Source of the DNA: an uncultured Paracoccaceae bacterium | GTDB lineage: Bacteria > Pseudomonadota > Alphaproteobacteria > Rhodobacterales > Rhodobacteraceae | DNA: 64,000 bases | Direction of reading: 5' to 3' | Assembly: GCA_947489445.1 (NCBI GenBank) | Contig: CANLDN010000001.1 | Coordinates: forward strand, 1,054,001-1,118,000 | Part shown: positions 50,077-59,032 of the stretch, in pieces | Position numbering within the stretch: the first letter of the stretch is position 1 | Layout: the number at the start of each line of letters is the position of its first letter | The notes under the pieces: model-generated | What the model saw: the letters and a program-made list of their open reading frames with translations, nothing else | Database searches by the model: none | Told to the model about the DNA's origin: nothing | Made by a program: the position numbers and the translations under genes

Positions 50077-52830
50077 CTATGCAGCGGCAGGTTTGCGGGC
50101 AGCGTTAGCGCTGCGCCCGCGTTGCAGCAAGATAACCAAACCAAGCAGTAGCAGGGCGGGGATGAACATCAAATATTTGCTGGGCTGGTAGACGGGCCGC
50201 AATACGCGCAGCACCTCTTGATCCCAGTCCAGACCGGCAGTTTCAGCCGCACTGCCAAAGCTGACATCGTCGATGATCAGCCGGTCACCATCCTGAATGA
50301 ACAGAAGCCCTGCGTTTTCCAGCCGTTCTTCGCCGGTGGCCCCATCCTCGATGCCCAGAACCGCCACGAATTCGATCGGATCACCAAGATCGTTCAGGCC
50401 GGCCACGCGCAGCCGCAGATCCTCGCCCACAGGGGTGGCCATGGCGGCTGCGGCGATTTCGGTTGGGTTTTCTTCGCTATAGGGTGGATAGATCATATCC
50501 ATCCAGAACCCTGGTCGGAACAGCGTGAAGGCGATCAAAAGCAGTGCGATGGTTTCGTAAAACCGGTTCTTGGCCAGAAACCATCCTTGCGTCGCGGCTG
50601 CAAAGAGCAGCATCGCAATTGTCGCGACAATGAACACGAATATACCCTGCCCCCAGGTTACCCCGATCAGTAGCAGCTCGGTGTTGAAGATAAACAGGAA
50701 TGGCAGTGCTGCTGTGCGCAGGCTGTAGAAGAATGCCACGACGCCGGTTTTGATCGGATCACCGCCAGAGACGGCAGCGGCTGCAAAGCTCGCAAGCCCC
50801 ACCGGTGGCGTCACATCGGCCATGATCCCGAAGTAGAACACAAACAGATGCACGGCAATCAGCGGCACAATCAACCCGTTCTGCTGGCCGAGGGTCACGA
50901 TGACGGGCGCCAATAGCGCCGACACAACGATGTAATTCGCGGTCGTCGGCAGCCCCATTCCAAGGATCAGAGACAGGATTGCGGTCAGGAACAGGATTGC
51001 CAGAATGTTGCCCCCTGATAAAACCTCAACCACATCGGCGAGGGCAGACCCGACGCCTGTCTGGCTGACCGCGCCGACGATGATACCTGCGGTCGCTGTC
51101 GCAATGCCAATCCCGATCATGTTGCGCGCGCCTGTTTCCAGCCCGTCGATCAGGTCCATACCGCCTGCAATGACCGCACGGCCCAGCGCACTTTCACCGC
51201 GCATCAAGGCGGTCAGCGGGCGTTGGGTGACGAGGATAAACACCATGTAAGTGGTGGCCCAGAACGCAGACAGGCCGGGTGACAGGCGGTCAACCATCAG
51301 CGCCCAAACTAGGACGACGACGGGCAGGATGAAATGCAGACCCGACCGGATTGTCGGCCCCGGCAGTGGCAACGCTGTGACAGGAGCGTTGGGATCGTCC
51401 AGTTCAAGCGGTTCTTCTTTGGAGGCGATGAAGAGAAGGCCGATATACACAAGGGTCAGGAAGCCGAAGATGATATAGCCTGCCGAGTTGGGGAACGCCG
51501 GACGGATCCAGCCCATGCCATAATAAACGACAAACGAAATGGCGCAGATCGCTGCAATCGTGAAGGCAATTCCGATCAGGCGGCGGACAATTGGTTTGGG
51601 TGTGTAGGCGCGCGGCAGGCCTTCCATGCCCGCCTTCAGTGCCTCGAGATGCACAATGTAGACCAGTGCGATGTAAGAAATCACAGCGGGCAGGAAGGCG
51701 TGTTTGACCACGTCGAAATAGGGGATGCCCACATATTCGACCATCAGGAAGGCCGCAGCCCCCATGACAGGCGGCATGATCTGACCGTTGACGGAGGAAG
51801 CGACTTCGACCGCCCCCGCCTTTTCGGAGTTGAAGCCAACCTTTTTCATCAGCGGGATGGTGAACGTGCCAGTCGTCACCACATTGGCAATGGATGAGCC
51901 GGAAATCAGGCCGGTCATGGCAGACGACACGACCGCTGCTTTGGCTGGCCCGCCTTTCATATGGCCCATTAGGCTGAACGCCACTTGGATGAAGTAGTTC
52001 CCTGCCCCAGCCCGGTCGAGGAGTGAGCCGAATAGCACGAAGAGAAACACAAATGATGTGGAGACGCCTAGCGCGATCCCAAACACGCCTTCGGTGGTGA
52101 TCCATTGGTGGTTCACGATTTCCGACAGGCTGTTGCCCTTATGGGCGATGATACTTGGCATGTAGGGTCCAAGCACGGTGTAGATGAGGAACACGGAAGC
52201 CACGATCATGAGTGCAGGCCCAAGCGCGCGACGCGTTGCCTCCAGCAGCAACATCAGGCCAATGACGGCGATGACAAAATCCTGCATGATTGGCGCGCCG
52301 ACACGGCCTGAGATGTCGCGGTAGTAGACATATAAATAGAGTGCCGCGATGGCACCAATGATCGCCAAAGCCCATTCCCAAATGGGGACGCGGTCCTTGG
52401 GTGACCCCAACACAATCGCAGCGACGAGCGCAATTGCGACAAGAGGAATCCACCATGTGGCCGTCGACTCTTTCGCGCCGGTCATAAACAGGAATGCGAG
52501 GATCAAGGGCACCACAATGCCCAGTCCCAGCTGAAACTTGGTGCGGGCCGCCGGGAACGCGGCGAATGCCAGAAAGATCGCAAATCCCAGATGGATGGAA
52601 CGGCTTTCGGTGTCGTTGAAAACACCCCAACCCACGACAAAGGGAATGGGCGAGGCGATCCAAAGCTGAAATAGCGACCATGACAGCGCGACGCAGGTCA
52701 GAAAGATGCCAATTGTCCCTGTCGTGCCGCGCCCGCCGGTGTCAGATGATGCAACCAGTGCGTCCAGCTCTTCCTGACTAAGCTGGCCACGATCAGCAGC
52801 AGCCTGCTTTGGGTTTGGATTATCTGACAT
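50077..52830 (-). CDS. TAXI-type TRAP transporter fused permease (4TM+12TM) with C-terminal periplasmic domain
   Basis: A 917-aa inner membrane protein from ATG 52830 (GGGGGAAT upstream). The fused DctQ-like and DctM-like parts are typical of TAXI systems: a hydrophilic N-tail (about 45 residues), then some 16 or more membrane segments with GSSIANVVTTGTFTIPLMKKVGF, QIMPPVMGAAAFLMVEYVGIPY and GMGLPTTANYIVVSALLAP. The last about 120 residues form a soluble part with a PDZ-like stretch (VSFGSAAETAGLDWDQEVL) and a final membrane segment, as in the DUF3394-containing variants. Works with the TAXI binding protein encoded upstream. Substrate unknown; context suggests a carboxylate, amino acid or sulfonate. 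Confidence 0.93.
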   Translation of the reverse strand: MSDNPNPKQAAADRGQLSQEELDALVASSDTGGRGTTGTIGIFLTCVALSWSLFQLWIASPIPFVVGWGVFNDTESRSIHLGFAIFLAFAAFPAARTKFQLGLGIVVPLILAFLFMTGAKESTATWWIPLVAIALVAAIVLGSPKDRVPIWEWALAIIGAIAALYLYVYYRDISGRVGAPIMQDFVIAVIGLMLLLEATRRALGPALMIVASVFLIYTVLGPYMPSIIAHKGNSLSEIVNHQWITTEGVFGIALGVSTSFVFLFVLFGSLLDRAGAGNYFIQVAFSLMGHMKGGPAKAAVVSSAMTGLISGSSIANVVTTGTFTIPLMKKVGFNSEKAGAVEVASSVNGQIMPPVMGAAAFLMVEYVGIPYFDVVKHAFLPAVISYIALVYIVHLEALKAGMEGLPRAYTPKPIVRRLIGIAFTIAAICAISFVVYYGMGWIRPAFPNSAGYIIFGFLTLVYIGLLFIASKEEPLELDDPNAPVTALPLPGPTIRSGLHFILPVVVLVWALMVDRLSPGLSAFWATTYMVFILVTQRPLTALMRGESALGRAVIAGGMDLIDGLETGARNMIGIGIATATAGIIVGAVSQTGVGSALADVVEVLSGGNILAILFLTAILSLILGMGLPTTANYIVVSALLAPVIVTLGQQNGLIVPLIAVHLFVFYFGIMADVTPPVGLASFAAAAVSGGDPIKTGVVAFFYSLRTAALPFLFIFNTELLLIGVTWGQGIFVFIVATIAMLLFAAATQGWFLAKNRFYETIALLLIAFTLFRPGFWMDMIYPPYSEENPTEIAAAAMATPVGEDLRLRVAGLNDLGDPIEFVAVLGIEDGATGEERLENAGLLFIQDGDRLIIDDVSFGSAAETAGLDWDQEVLRVLRPVYQPSKYLMFIPALLLLGLVILLQRGRSANAARKPAAA

Positions 52831-52880
52831 GTCATTCCCCCTGCGGCCTGTGACAGGCACGTCTTTCTTCGCGTATTAGT

Positions 52881-52907
52881 GGTGCGGCAAGTCAGACCTG
52901 CCACACC
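52881..52907 (-). promoter_or_regulatory. Stem-loop between TAXI binding protein and TRAP permease genes
   Basis: Nine-base arms (52881-52889 and 52899-52907) pair fully in minus-strand RNA with one G-U pair around a 9-base loop. The position matches the hairpin of the other TRAP operon at 8463-8502. Confidence 0.5.
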
Positions 52908-52932
52908 GCGTATCAATCAAAACGCCTGTGCC

Positions 52933-53889
52933 TTACATCCAGCCGCGTTCGCGGTAGTAACGCTCTGCACCGGGGTGCAATGGGGCAGAGAGGCCGTCGC
53001 TGATCATCTGTTCTTCGGTCAGGTTTTCAAACGCGGGGTGCAGGCGCTTGAAGCGGTCGAAATTGTCAAAGACGGCTTTGACCACCTGATAGACAACTTC
53101 GTCATCGACATTGGCGGATGTCACAAACGTGGCTTTCACACCAAAGGTCTGGATGTTGTCGGGTGACCCTTCATACATACCGCCCGGCACAGTTGATGCG
53201 GCATAATAGGGGTTGTCTGCGATCAGTTGATCAATTTCTGGACCGGTGACCGGCACGAGTACCGCATCAACAGTTGAGACGGCTTCCTGAATTGAGCCAT
53301 TGGGATGGCCAACGGTGTAGATAATCGCGTCGACCTTGTTGTCGCCCAGCGCAGCGGCCTGTTCGGCAGGCTTGAGCTCCGATGCCAGCGCAAAGTCGTC
53401 CATTGTCCAACCAAGCGCATCCATGACGACCTGCATGGTCGCATACTGGCCAGAGCCGGGGTTGCCGATATTGACGCGTTTGCCCTGAAGATCTGCAAAT
53501 GAGGTGATGCCCGCATCGGCCCGTGCAATCACTGTAAACGGTTCGCCGTGAACGGAGAATACGGCGCGCGCGTCTTCAAATTGATTGCCCTCAAACTCGG
53601 AGGTGCCGTTATATGCGTGGAACTGCCAGTCGGATTGGGCCACGCCCATATCCATATCACCGGCCATGATCGCATTAATGTTGGCGATGGACCCACCAGT
53701 GGAGGGTGCGGTGCATTTCAGGTTGTGATCGGCAGTTCCGCGGTTCACCAGACGACAAATCGACTGCCCGACCACAAAGTAAACGCCGGTCTGACCGCCG
53801 GTGCCGATGGTGATAAACTGCTCCTGCGCTGTGGATGCGGACCCGGCCATCATGGCCCCCGCGAAGGCAAGATACTTACAAAATTTCAT
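52933..53889 (-). CDS. TAXI-family TRAP substrate-binding protein
   Basis: A 318-aa periplasmic protein. The signal peptide is KYLAFAGAMMAGSASTAQE. TAXI features are FITIGTGGQTGVYFVVGQSICRLVN, APSTGGSIANINAIMAGDMDMGVAQSDW, GEPFTVIARADAGI, and KRVNIGNPGSGQYATMQVVMDALG. The C-terminal LHPGAERYYRERGW is common in this family. Highly expressed first gene of the operon feeding the fused permease. Confidence 0.95.
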   Translation of the reverse strand: MKFCKYLAFAGAMMAGSASTAQEQFITIGTGGQTGVYFVVGQSICRLVNRGTADHNLKCTAPSTGGSIANINAIMAGDMDMGVAQSDWQFHAYNGTSEFEGNQFEDARAVFSVHGEPFTVIARADAGITSFADLQGKRVNIGNPGSGQYATMQVVMDALGWTMDDFALASELKPAEQAAALGDNKVDAIIYTVGHPNGSIQEAVSTVDAVLVPVTGPEIDQLIADNPYYAASTVPGGMYEGSPDNIQTFGVKATFVTSANVDDEVVYQVVKAVFDNFDRFKRLHPAFENLTEEQMISDGLSAPLHPGAERYYRERGWM

Positions 53890-54135
53890 GATATTCTCCC
53901 AGTTGGTGTCATCGTAATGTGCCCTCGTTTAATCAGGGTCGCGTTTCAGCATGGGGTTGATCCGTCGATATGGCGACGCCCTGAGACGGCGTGTTCAGGT
54001 GGTTCAATAAGAGAAAAACCGCAATTCCATGCAAAAACATTAGCATTTGTTAAGACTGACGAAGCCTTGTGATTCCCGCAACCTAAATTCCTAAATCTGC
54101 ATCAGGCCCAGTTTCTTTCAGACTGGCGGCATACC

Positions 54136-54525
54136 CTAAGCGGGGTGGTTCTGAAGGAAGCTGCGCAAATCGGTGGTCGCCGGTGCCTTGCGTTCGGCAC
54201 CAAAGAACCGGCCCAATTTGCAGCGGAAGCTCTCGCAAGCGATGACATTCTGCCGCACAATTATACACGTATACACGGGAAAACCGAATAGCGTTGAAAC
54301 ACAATGCCCCCGGTCCAGCCCCGGTTCGCGGGCTAGTGCGGCATCCGCAATCCGAATTTCGCCCCTGCTTGGTTCTTCCTGGGCCAACAGTAGCCGTAGA
54401 AAGGTGGATTTCCCGCATCCTCATGCGCCGAGAATCGAGATGAACTGTCCTTCGTCCACTGCGACATTGATCCGCCCCAGGATTGAACGATGTCCATAGG
54501 TTTGAGACAGGTTTTCGACGGTCAC
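54136..54525 (-). pseudogene. ABC transporter ATPase remnant with stop codon in Walker A
   Basis: From GTG 54525 the frame reads an ABC ATPase N-terminus (VTVENLSQTYGHRSILGRI, then GQFISILGA). A TGA at the Walker A position follows, where Ser would be TCA. After it, in frame, come GCGKSTFLRLLLAQEEPSRGEI and a recognisable nitrate/taurine-type continuation, which decays and ends at 54136, well short of a full ATPase. No signature motif or Walker B follows. Non-functional relic of a TauB/SsuB-like ATPase. Confidence 0.8.
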
Positions 54526-54755
54526 AAAGCTCGTGACCCGTCCTTTGCCCACGGAAAGAACCGGCGCGACACCCAACGCAGTGCCCAATCGATCAGGAAG
54601 GCGAGGATCGTGACCCAGATGCCGTAGGTCAGGATCACATCCATCGCGAGATACCTGCATGCCTGCGCACCAAAAAATACGATAGCCGAGCCCCAGGTCT
54701 GATGCGATCGCTTCTGCCGCGATGAGAAAGAGCCAGACCGGTCCAAGTGATAACC
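54522..54755 (-). pseudogene. ABC transporter permease C-terminal remnant, frameshifted
   Basis: One frame reads GPVWLFLIAAEAIASDLGLGYRIF. A second frame continues with ACRYLAMDVILTYGIWV and then ends RRFFPWAKDGSRAL before the ATPase GTG. These are the ends of TauC/SsuC-like permeases, split by a frameshift near 54670. The first two thirds of the gene are missing. Confidence 0.75.
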
Positions 54756-54871
54756 TCAATGCATCCAGCCGACATAGATCGACCAGGCGACGCGGAATTC
54801 GGTGCGGTCTTGGCCAAAGGGGTTGTTGCAAGGCAAAGGGCGACTGCGGTCAGTGTTGTGAGCGTTTTCAT
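54756..54871 (-). pseudogene. ABC transporter substrate-binding protein N-terminal remnant
   Basis: ATG 54871 with GGGAA upstream opens a clear signal peptide (TLTTLTAVALCLATTPLA). After a frameshift the sequence reads FRVAWSIYVGWMH, the start of NMT1/THI5-like binding proteins, then TGA at 54758. The rest of the gene is deleted up to the permease tail, so one deletion joined binding protein and permease ends. Confidence 0.72.
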
Positions 54872-55422
54872 GTTCGGTTCCCATCAATGTTTCTTGAAGG
54901 GATCGACCACCTGGAACACAAAACAACACAAAGTGCCGGTCAAACCTGGGCAGTAACCTCCCGTGAGTTTGCCCCGTCGTGTACTGCCTAGCATGTCGCC
55001 GGGCAGCCGGTTACGCATCAGATCTGCGCAAACTCTCCGGAGAAGTGCGGATGTTTTGGCACTAGTCCGACTCTTTTTTGGCAGGTGATGCTCTTCTGCC
55101 TGAAAGACAGGTGGAGTTTTGAACGATCATTCGCTTGAACTTTGTGTCGTGCGGCCTATCGATACGCCGTTAGCTCTGAAAGCCATACTAAATATCGTCT
55201 TTGGGCTGATGTCACAATGCTCACGTCAATGATGAAAAAGGTGCATTTCAAGGGGCAATACAACCCTATAGGGTGTATCGAAGGCGAATTTCCGCTGATA
55301 GCTCATAGATTTTGTTTTTTTATAGGCATTTTTGGTTTTTTAATAAGGCATAAGTACGAAAGATCGATTCGAATGATACCGCGCCGTCCAGGGCTGTCTT
55401 CGGGTCAAAAAGGGGGAAGACA
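54872..55422. other. Intergenic region before the type III secretion locus
   Basis: 551 bases without a supported gene. Open frames here lack ribosome sites and known motifs. The stretch 55305-55360 is strongly AT-rich (T-runs), a likely promoter area for the NarL-type regulator at 55423. Confidence 0.5.
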
Positions 55423-56052
55423 ATGAGCGATCAATCACAGATTGTGATTGCTGACAGCCATGAAATCGTCAGAGACGGGATTGCGGCACTACTCAGCGAG
55501 AAATGTAATGTAGATGTCGTTGGCTTGGCATCAGACGGGTATGGCACTATCAAAGCCTGCCGCCAGCACTCTCCCGACATATTGTTGATGGACTTATCGC
55601 TCGCGCGGCCGTCCGGGCCAGAAACGCTTGGCAAACTGCGTCAAAGCAACCCCGACCTTAAAATCGTTGTCATCTCATCAGAGGCAAGCATTTCAGATGC
55701 CTTTTTTGTTTTGTCGCAGGGGGCCGCGGGCTTTATGCCAAAGCAAGCAAAAGGTGCCGATTTCGTAAATGCCATTCGCGCCGCTGAAAATGGATATACC
55801 TACCTGCCCATCACGTTCCTGAAAGAGTTCGTGCAGTCACGTCGCAATGTGACGCGCACTGGCAATATCTTCGGCCTTAGCCCGCGCGAAATCGAAGTGT
55901 TGGAAAGCTGCGTTGCGGGACACAGCACGAAAGAGGTTGCGCACGAGTTGAACATATCGGTTCGCACTGTCGAAACACATCGCAATTCGATTTATCGGAA
56001 AACCGACTGCAAGAGCTATAAAGACCTTACCAAGATTGTCGCAGCAATGTGA
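55423..56052 (+). CDS. NarL/FixJ-type response regulator
   Basis: A 209-aa regulator from ATG 55423 with GGGGGAAG upstream. The receiver is intact: acidic pocket in IVIADSHEIVRDG, phospho-acceptor Asp in DILLMDLSLARPSG, and the conserved Lys in AAGFMPKQ. A LuxR-type HTH ends the protein (LSPREIEVLESCVAGHSTKEVAHELNISVRTVETHRNSIYRKT). No sensor kinase is adjacent. Its position directly before the type III genes, and shared inverted repeats in their promoters, make it the likely regulator of that locus (inferred). Confidence 0.9.
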   Translation: MSDQSQIVIADSHEIVRDGIAALLSEKCNVDVVGLASDGYGTIKACRQHSPDILLMDLSLARPSGPETLGKLRQSNPDLKIVVISSEASISDAFFVLSQGAAGFMPKQAKGADFVNAIRAAENGYTYLPITFLKEFVQSRRNVTRTGNIFGLSPREIEVLESCVAGHSTKEVAHELNISVRTVETHRNSIYRKTDCKSYKDLTKIVAAM

Positions 56053-56065
56053 TACAAACTGCTTA

Positions 56066-56083
56066 GAGAATTACGTAGTTCTC
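56066..56083. promoter_or_regulatory. TACGTA-centred inverted repeat before the 229-aa gene
   Basis: GAGAA and TTCTC flank TTACGTAG, 75 bases before ATG 56159. The core is shared with the repeat at 56886-56907. Confidence 0.45.
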
Positions 56084-56158
56084 CCGCATTTCGATTAGAT
56101 ACAAAGTCGTCCAGATTGCTGGAATCGGCTGTACTATATCTTTGTGTTGGGACAGGAA

Positions 56159-56848
56159 ATGCCTCTTTCTTCTGGTTATCTGGATAACGTTGTTTCATTC
56201 TACCGCGATGACAGTCGAGCAAACGCTGCCGACGATTTCTTAAGTGCATTCGACAGTCAGGACGGCGCGGCAGGGCCAATTCAGCCTGAACAGGAAATCG
56301 CCTTTGAAGATGCCGCCGTTGATCGTGTGGTGGCCATGATTCAGAGGTTGATGCAGGCGCCTGATGGCATTGAAACCATCGGCTTCGCACTGGATGGATT
56401 GATCACGGCAGAGCGACCACCCGTACAGCAAGCAATTCTTGAAGACATCTTAGCTGGACTAGAAGGCGAAAGCCTCGGGAAAGACCCTGAAAACAATGGG
56501 TTCATTGCCCCTAGGCAAGTCGTCGTTCACCAGTCGGATGACCCGGATGCAGATATATTTTCAAGCGTTTTTGTCCCGCCCACAGAAAGTGGTGGTCAGG
56601 CATTGGTGGTGTTATCTGACGCTCTTGGCTTTCGCGAGTCACAACTCGAACTTCAGGACCAAGTGGCAACTGCCTTCGCAGACTATGCAAGTACCGCAGG
56701 CATAGAGCTTGCGCCAGGCGATGCCGGAATACGAATCGCCCGGGCATTACGTGGTGAACCTGATGCCCTGGGTGGGCTCGATACCGATCTGACAAAAATT
56801 AACCTGACGCTCGATGGGGCCGATATGAAGGGTTTCGCGCGTAGATAG
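56159..56848 (+). CDS. Unrecognised protein upstream of the type III secretion operon
   Basis: A 229-aa acidic soluble protein from ATG 56159 (GGGACAGGAA just before; GTG 56144 is an alternative). No signal peptide, membrane segment or cysteine-rich motif was seen. Helical segments are likely, such as FEDAAVDRVVAMIQRLMQAP and FGFRESQLELQDQVATAF-like regions. It lies between the NarL-type regulator and sctJ, with similar inverted repeats before it and before sctJ, so it is probably part of the same regulon: a regulator, chaperone or secreted component. I do not recognise a family. Confidence 0.72.
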   Translation: MPLSSGYLDNVVSFYRDDSRANAADDFLSAFDSQDGAAGPIQPEQEIAFEDAAVDRVVAMIQRLMQAPDGIETIGFALDGLITAERPPVQQAILEDILAGLEGESLGKDPENNGFIAPRQVVVHQSDDPDADIFSSVFVPPTESGGQALVVLSDALGFRESQLELQDQVATAFADYASTAGIELAPGDAGIRIARALRGEPDALGGLDTDLTKINLTLDGADMKGFARR

Positions 56849-56885
56849 CGCAGCTTCCCGCCTAACAAGTTACTGACGCCCAGAA

Positions 56886-56907
56886 TCTACGTAGTCGTCT
56901 ACGTAGA
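56886..56907. promoter_or_regulatory. TACGTA-centred inverted repeat before sctJ
   Basis: TCTACGTAG (56886-56894) and CTACGTAGA (56899-56907) form perfect 9-base arms around TCGT, 115 bases before the sctJ start. Each arm itself contains the palindrome CTACGTAG. Confidence 0.6.
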
Positions 56908-57021
56908 ACGAACCCGCGCTGCGTAACACGCCGCACATCAAGCCTGCCCATCTATGTGCAAGGTTCAGGTGTCGGGGCCGCTGAGGCGATGTCACCCCGC
57001 ATGATACTGGGGGATTTTAGG

Positions 57022-57783
57022 ATGTTGGGTAGCTGCTCGCGCCGTTTCTTATTGCTGTTGATGATGTGCGCCGGTTTGGCTGGATGTAAGGAAGTTCTAT
57101 ACTCGGAACTGACGGAAACTGATGCAAACGCCATGGTCGCGCATCTTGATGCTGCTGGAATTTCGGCATCACGCAAAGCGGATAAGGACGGCATCTACGC
57201 CATTCTCGTCCAGAGCGCTGACATTCCCGGCGCGATCACTGTGCTCAATAACGAGGGTCTTCCACGCAAGTCCTTCCAAAGCATCGGAACAATTTTTAAT
57301 GCCGAAGGCATCGTGGGTACGCCGTTCGAAGAACGGGCAAGATTCATTTATGCCATGAATGAAGAGCTTTCCCGCACACTCAGCGCCATTCATGGCGTAA
57401 CGACCGCGCGCGTTCATATCATGTTGCCCGAAACCCAGCGTTTTGCGCAAGATGCTCCGATATCGCGGGCATCAGTTGCAATCCACTATGAAGACGGATT
57501 TGCCGCACAACAGCATGTGCCAACAATTAAGACATTGGTCAGCCATTCGGTCCAAAACCTTGAGTATGACAATGTCGCCGTCGCTCTCTTTGCGGCGGAA
57601 ACATTGCAAGTGTCCCGCACAGATCAAGACGCCGCTGCACAAGGTGGGCCATCCCTCGCGTCTAGCGTAGATTTTAGCGGCATCCCAAATAAGTTTTTGT
57701 TGATTGTCGCCGCTATCGCGAGTGTCCTTTTGACCTTGGCAGGTCTCCTGAGATTTGTTCTACGCGTGAGGGTTGAACAATGA
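57022..57783 (+). CDS. sctJ: Type III secretion inner ring lipoprotein SctJ
   Basis: A 253-aa YscJ/HrcJ-family protein from ATG 57022. A lipoprotein signal (RRFLLLLMMCAGLAGC) gives Cys at the lipobox. The two ring-building domains follow: LYSELTETDANAMVAHLDAAGI, then GTPFEERARFIYAMNEELSRTLSAIHGVTTARVHIMLPE, strongly typical for SctJ. One membrane segment lies near the C-terminus (FLLIVAAIASVLLTLAGLLRFV). First sct gene here; its stop overlaps the next start (ATGA). Non-flagellar, because it is a lipoprotein rather than FliF. Confidence 0.95.
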   Translation: MLGSCSRRFLLLLMMCAGLAGCKEVLYSELTETDANAMVAHLDAAGISASRKADKDGIYAILVQSADIPGAITVLNNEGLPRKSFQSIGTIFNAEGIVGTPFEERARFIYAMNEELSRTLSAIHGVTTARVHIMLPETQRFAQDAPISRASVAIHYEDGFAAQQHVPTIKTLVSHSVQNLEYDNVAVALFAAETLQVSRTDQDAAAQGGPSLASSVDFSGIPNKFLLIVAAIASVLLTLAGLLRFVLRVRVEQ

Positions 57784-58397
57784 CCGATGTGTTTTCTGCC
57801 CTCACCGCTGCGCTGACACCTTCGCCCGATACCTTGTCAAAGCACATGCAGGATCTGTGGTTACCAGATATTGTGGACCCGGCCTTGCGTGATGACATGT
57901 GGCGCAATCCACGCTTGACCGAACGCCTGCTTGACGAAGTTTATCTAATGTCCGGCATTGACCGGCATGATGACATCGCTCCGTTCGCCGAAGGTGGTGC
58001 CGTGCTTTCTTTGCTTGAGCAAGAGTTTGAATGGGTATTGCGCCGATTGGGCTTGGCGTGGAACGCAAATCGTTTGCTCGCAACCGCTACATCAGGTCAG
58101 CTGCAGCAGTATCTGCCAGGCGTAACCCGAGAAGAAGTACGCCAGACAGTCGCATATCGCGACCTCGCACTGGATGATAAAACGGCGTTTGATGCACCCA
58201 ATGATCCAATAACAGATGGTCGGCAATGCCTGGTCTGCTGGCTAGCAACACTGCCACCTGATGTGTTCTTTCGCGTGGCATTGATGCGGGACCTGACGTG
58301 TCCGGACGCTCCTGATCCGACACAGGCCGACGCGCGTGCAACTCTTACTGATGCATTCTTGATGGATCTCAGCTGCATGCAGGAAGCCGCCCAATGA
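57780..58397 (+). CDS. sctK: Probable type III secretion sorting platform protein SctK
   Basis: A 205-aa soluble protein placed between sctJ and sctL, where SctK lies in Ysc-type operons. The segment MQDLWLPDIVDPALRD resembles the short Trp-Leu-Pro motif of SctK proteins; the rest is divergent. Both ends overlap neighbours by four bases. Would link the cytoplasmic pods to SctD. The call rests mainly on position and length. Confidence 0.6.
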   Translation: MTDVFSALTAALTPSPDTLSKHMQDLWLPDIVDPALRDDMWRNPRLTERLLDEVYLMSGIDRHDDIAPFAEGGAVLSLLEQEFEWVLRRLGLAWNANRLLATATSGQLQQYLPGVTREEVRQTVAYRDLALDDKTAFDAPNDPITDGRQCLVCWLATLPPDVFFRVALMRDLTCPDAPDPTQADARATLTDAFLMDLSCMQEAAQ

Positions 58398-59032
58398 CAT
58401 ATCAAGCACGCCTGCTGACAATGGCCGAAAGCGGAGCATTTGCCGAAGGAACCGATATACTTGCCCGCGCACGCGGTGACGCCGCCAATGTCACCGCATT
58501 GGCCGAAAGCGCCGCCAACGAAGTCACCGCGAAAGCCCAGAAGGAAGCTGCTGCATTCATACAGAATGCACGCGAAATCGCTGATGACGCCTTGGTGGAC
58601 TACGTAAATACGGCGACGGTTGAAAAGACTGCGGAAGCATTTCGCCGCATCTTGCGGGTCGCGGATGATGTGCGTGCAGACTTTGACGATATGACACCCT
58701 GGCTCAGTGAGCTCGTCCTTGCAGCGGTCCGTCGCATTTTGGGAACATTTGATGACACCGAACTGACCGCGCGCGTGATCGATCAAGCCATGTCAGAAAC
58801 CCGGACACGATGGGCATTTGCAATACGTGTCCATCCATCCCGCCAAGCATTCATGCAGGAACTACTCGCGCTTCATGCAGCAACCCTTTCGCCGATTACT
58901 GATGTGCAACTTGATCCCAAGCTATCCCCAGAGCTTTGCCTTTTGGTTGGCGGCGGCGGTATCTTGGACGTATCGGTTCCGACACAGCTGGATGGTCTCG
59001 CGCGACTGTTAGCTGACGAGGTCGGGCTATGA
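58394..59032 (+). CDS. sctL: Type III secretion ATPase regulator SctL
   Basis: A 212-aa protein of the HrpE/YscL/FliH type. An N-terminal Ala/Glu-rich helix (about 20-75) resembles the stalk of V/F-type peripheral stators (AESAANEVTAKAQKEAAAFI). The C-terminal domain has VLAAVRRILGTFDDTELTARVIDQA and IRVHPS, then GGGGILDVSVPTQLDGLARLL, matching the FliH/YscL end. Connects SctN to SctQ. Overlaps both neighbours by four bases. Confidence 0.85.
   Translation: MTYQARLLTMAESGAFAEGTDILARARGDAANVTALAESAANEVTAKAQKEAAAFIQNAREIADDALVDYVNTATVEKTAEAFRRILRVADDVRADFDDMTPWLSELVLAAVRRILGTFDDTELTARVIDQAMSETRTRWAFAIRVHPSRQAFMQELLALHAATLSPITDVQLDPKLSPELCLLVGGGGILDVSVPTQLDGLARLLADEVGL

Noticed and set aside
55142..55426. 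94-codon frame before the NarL-type regulator
   Set aside because: No ribosome site, unusual composition, runs through an AT-rich promoter-like stretch and overlaps the regulator start.
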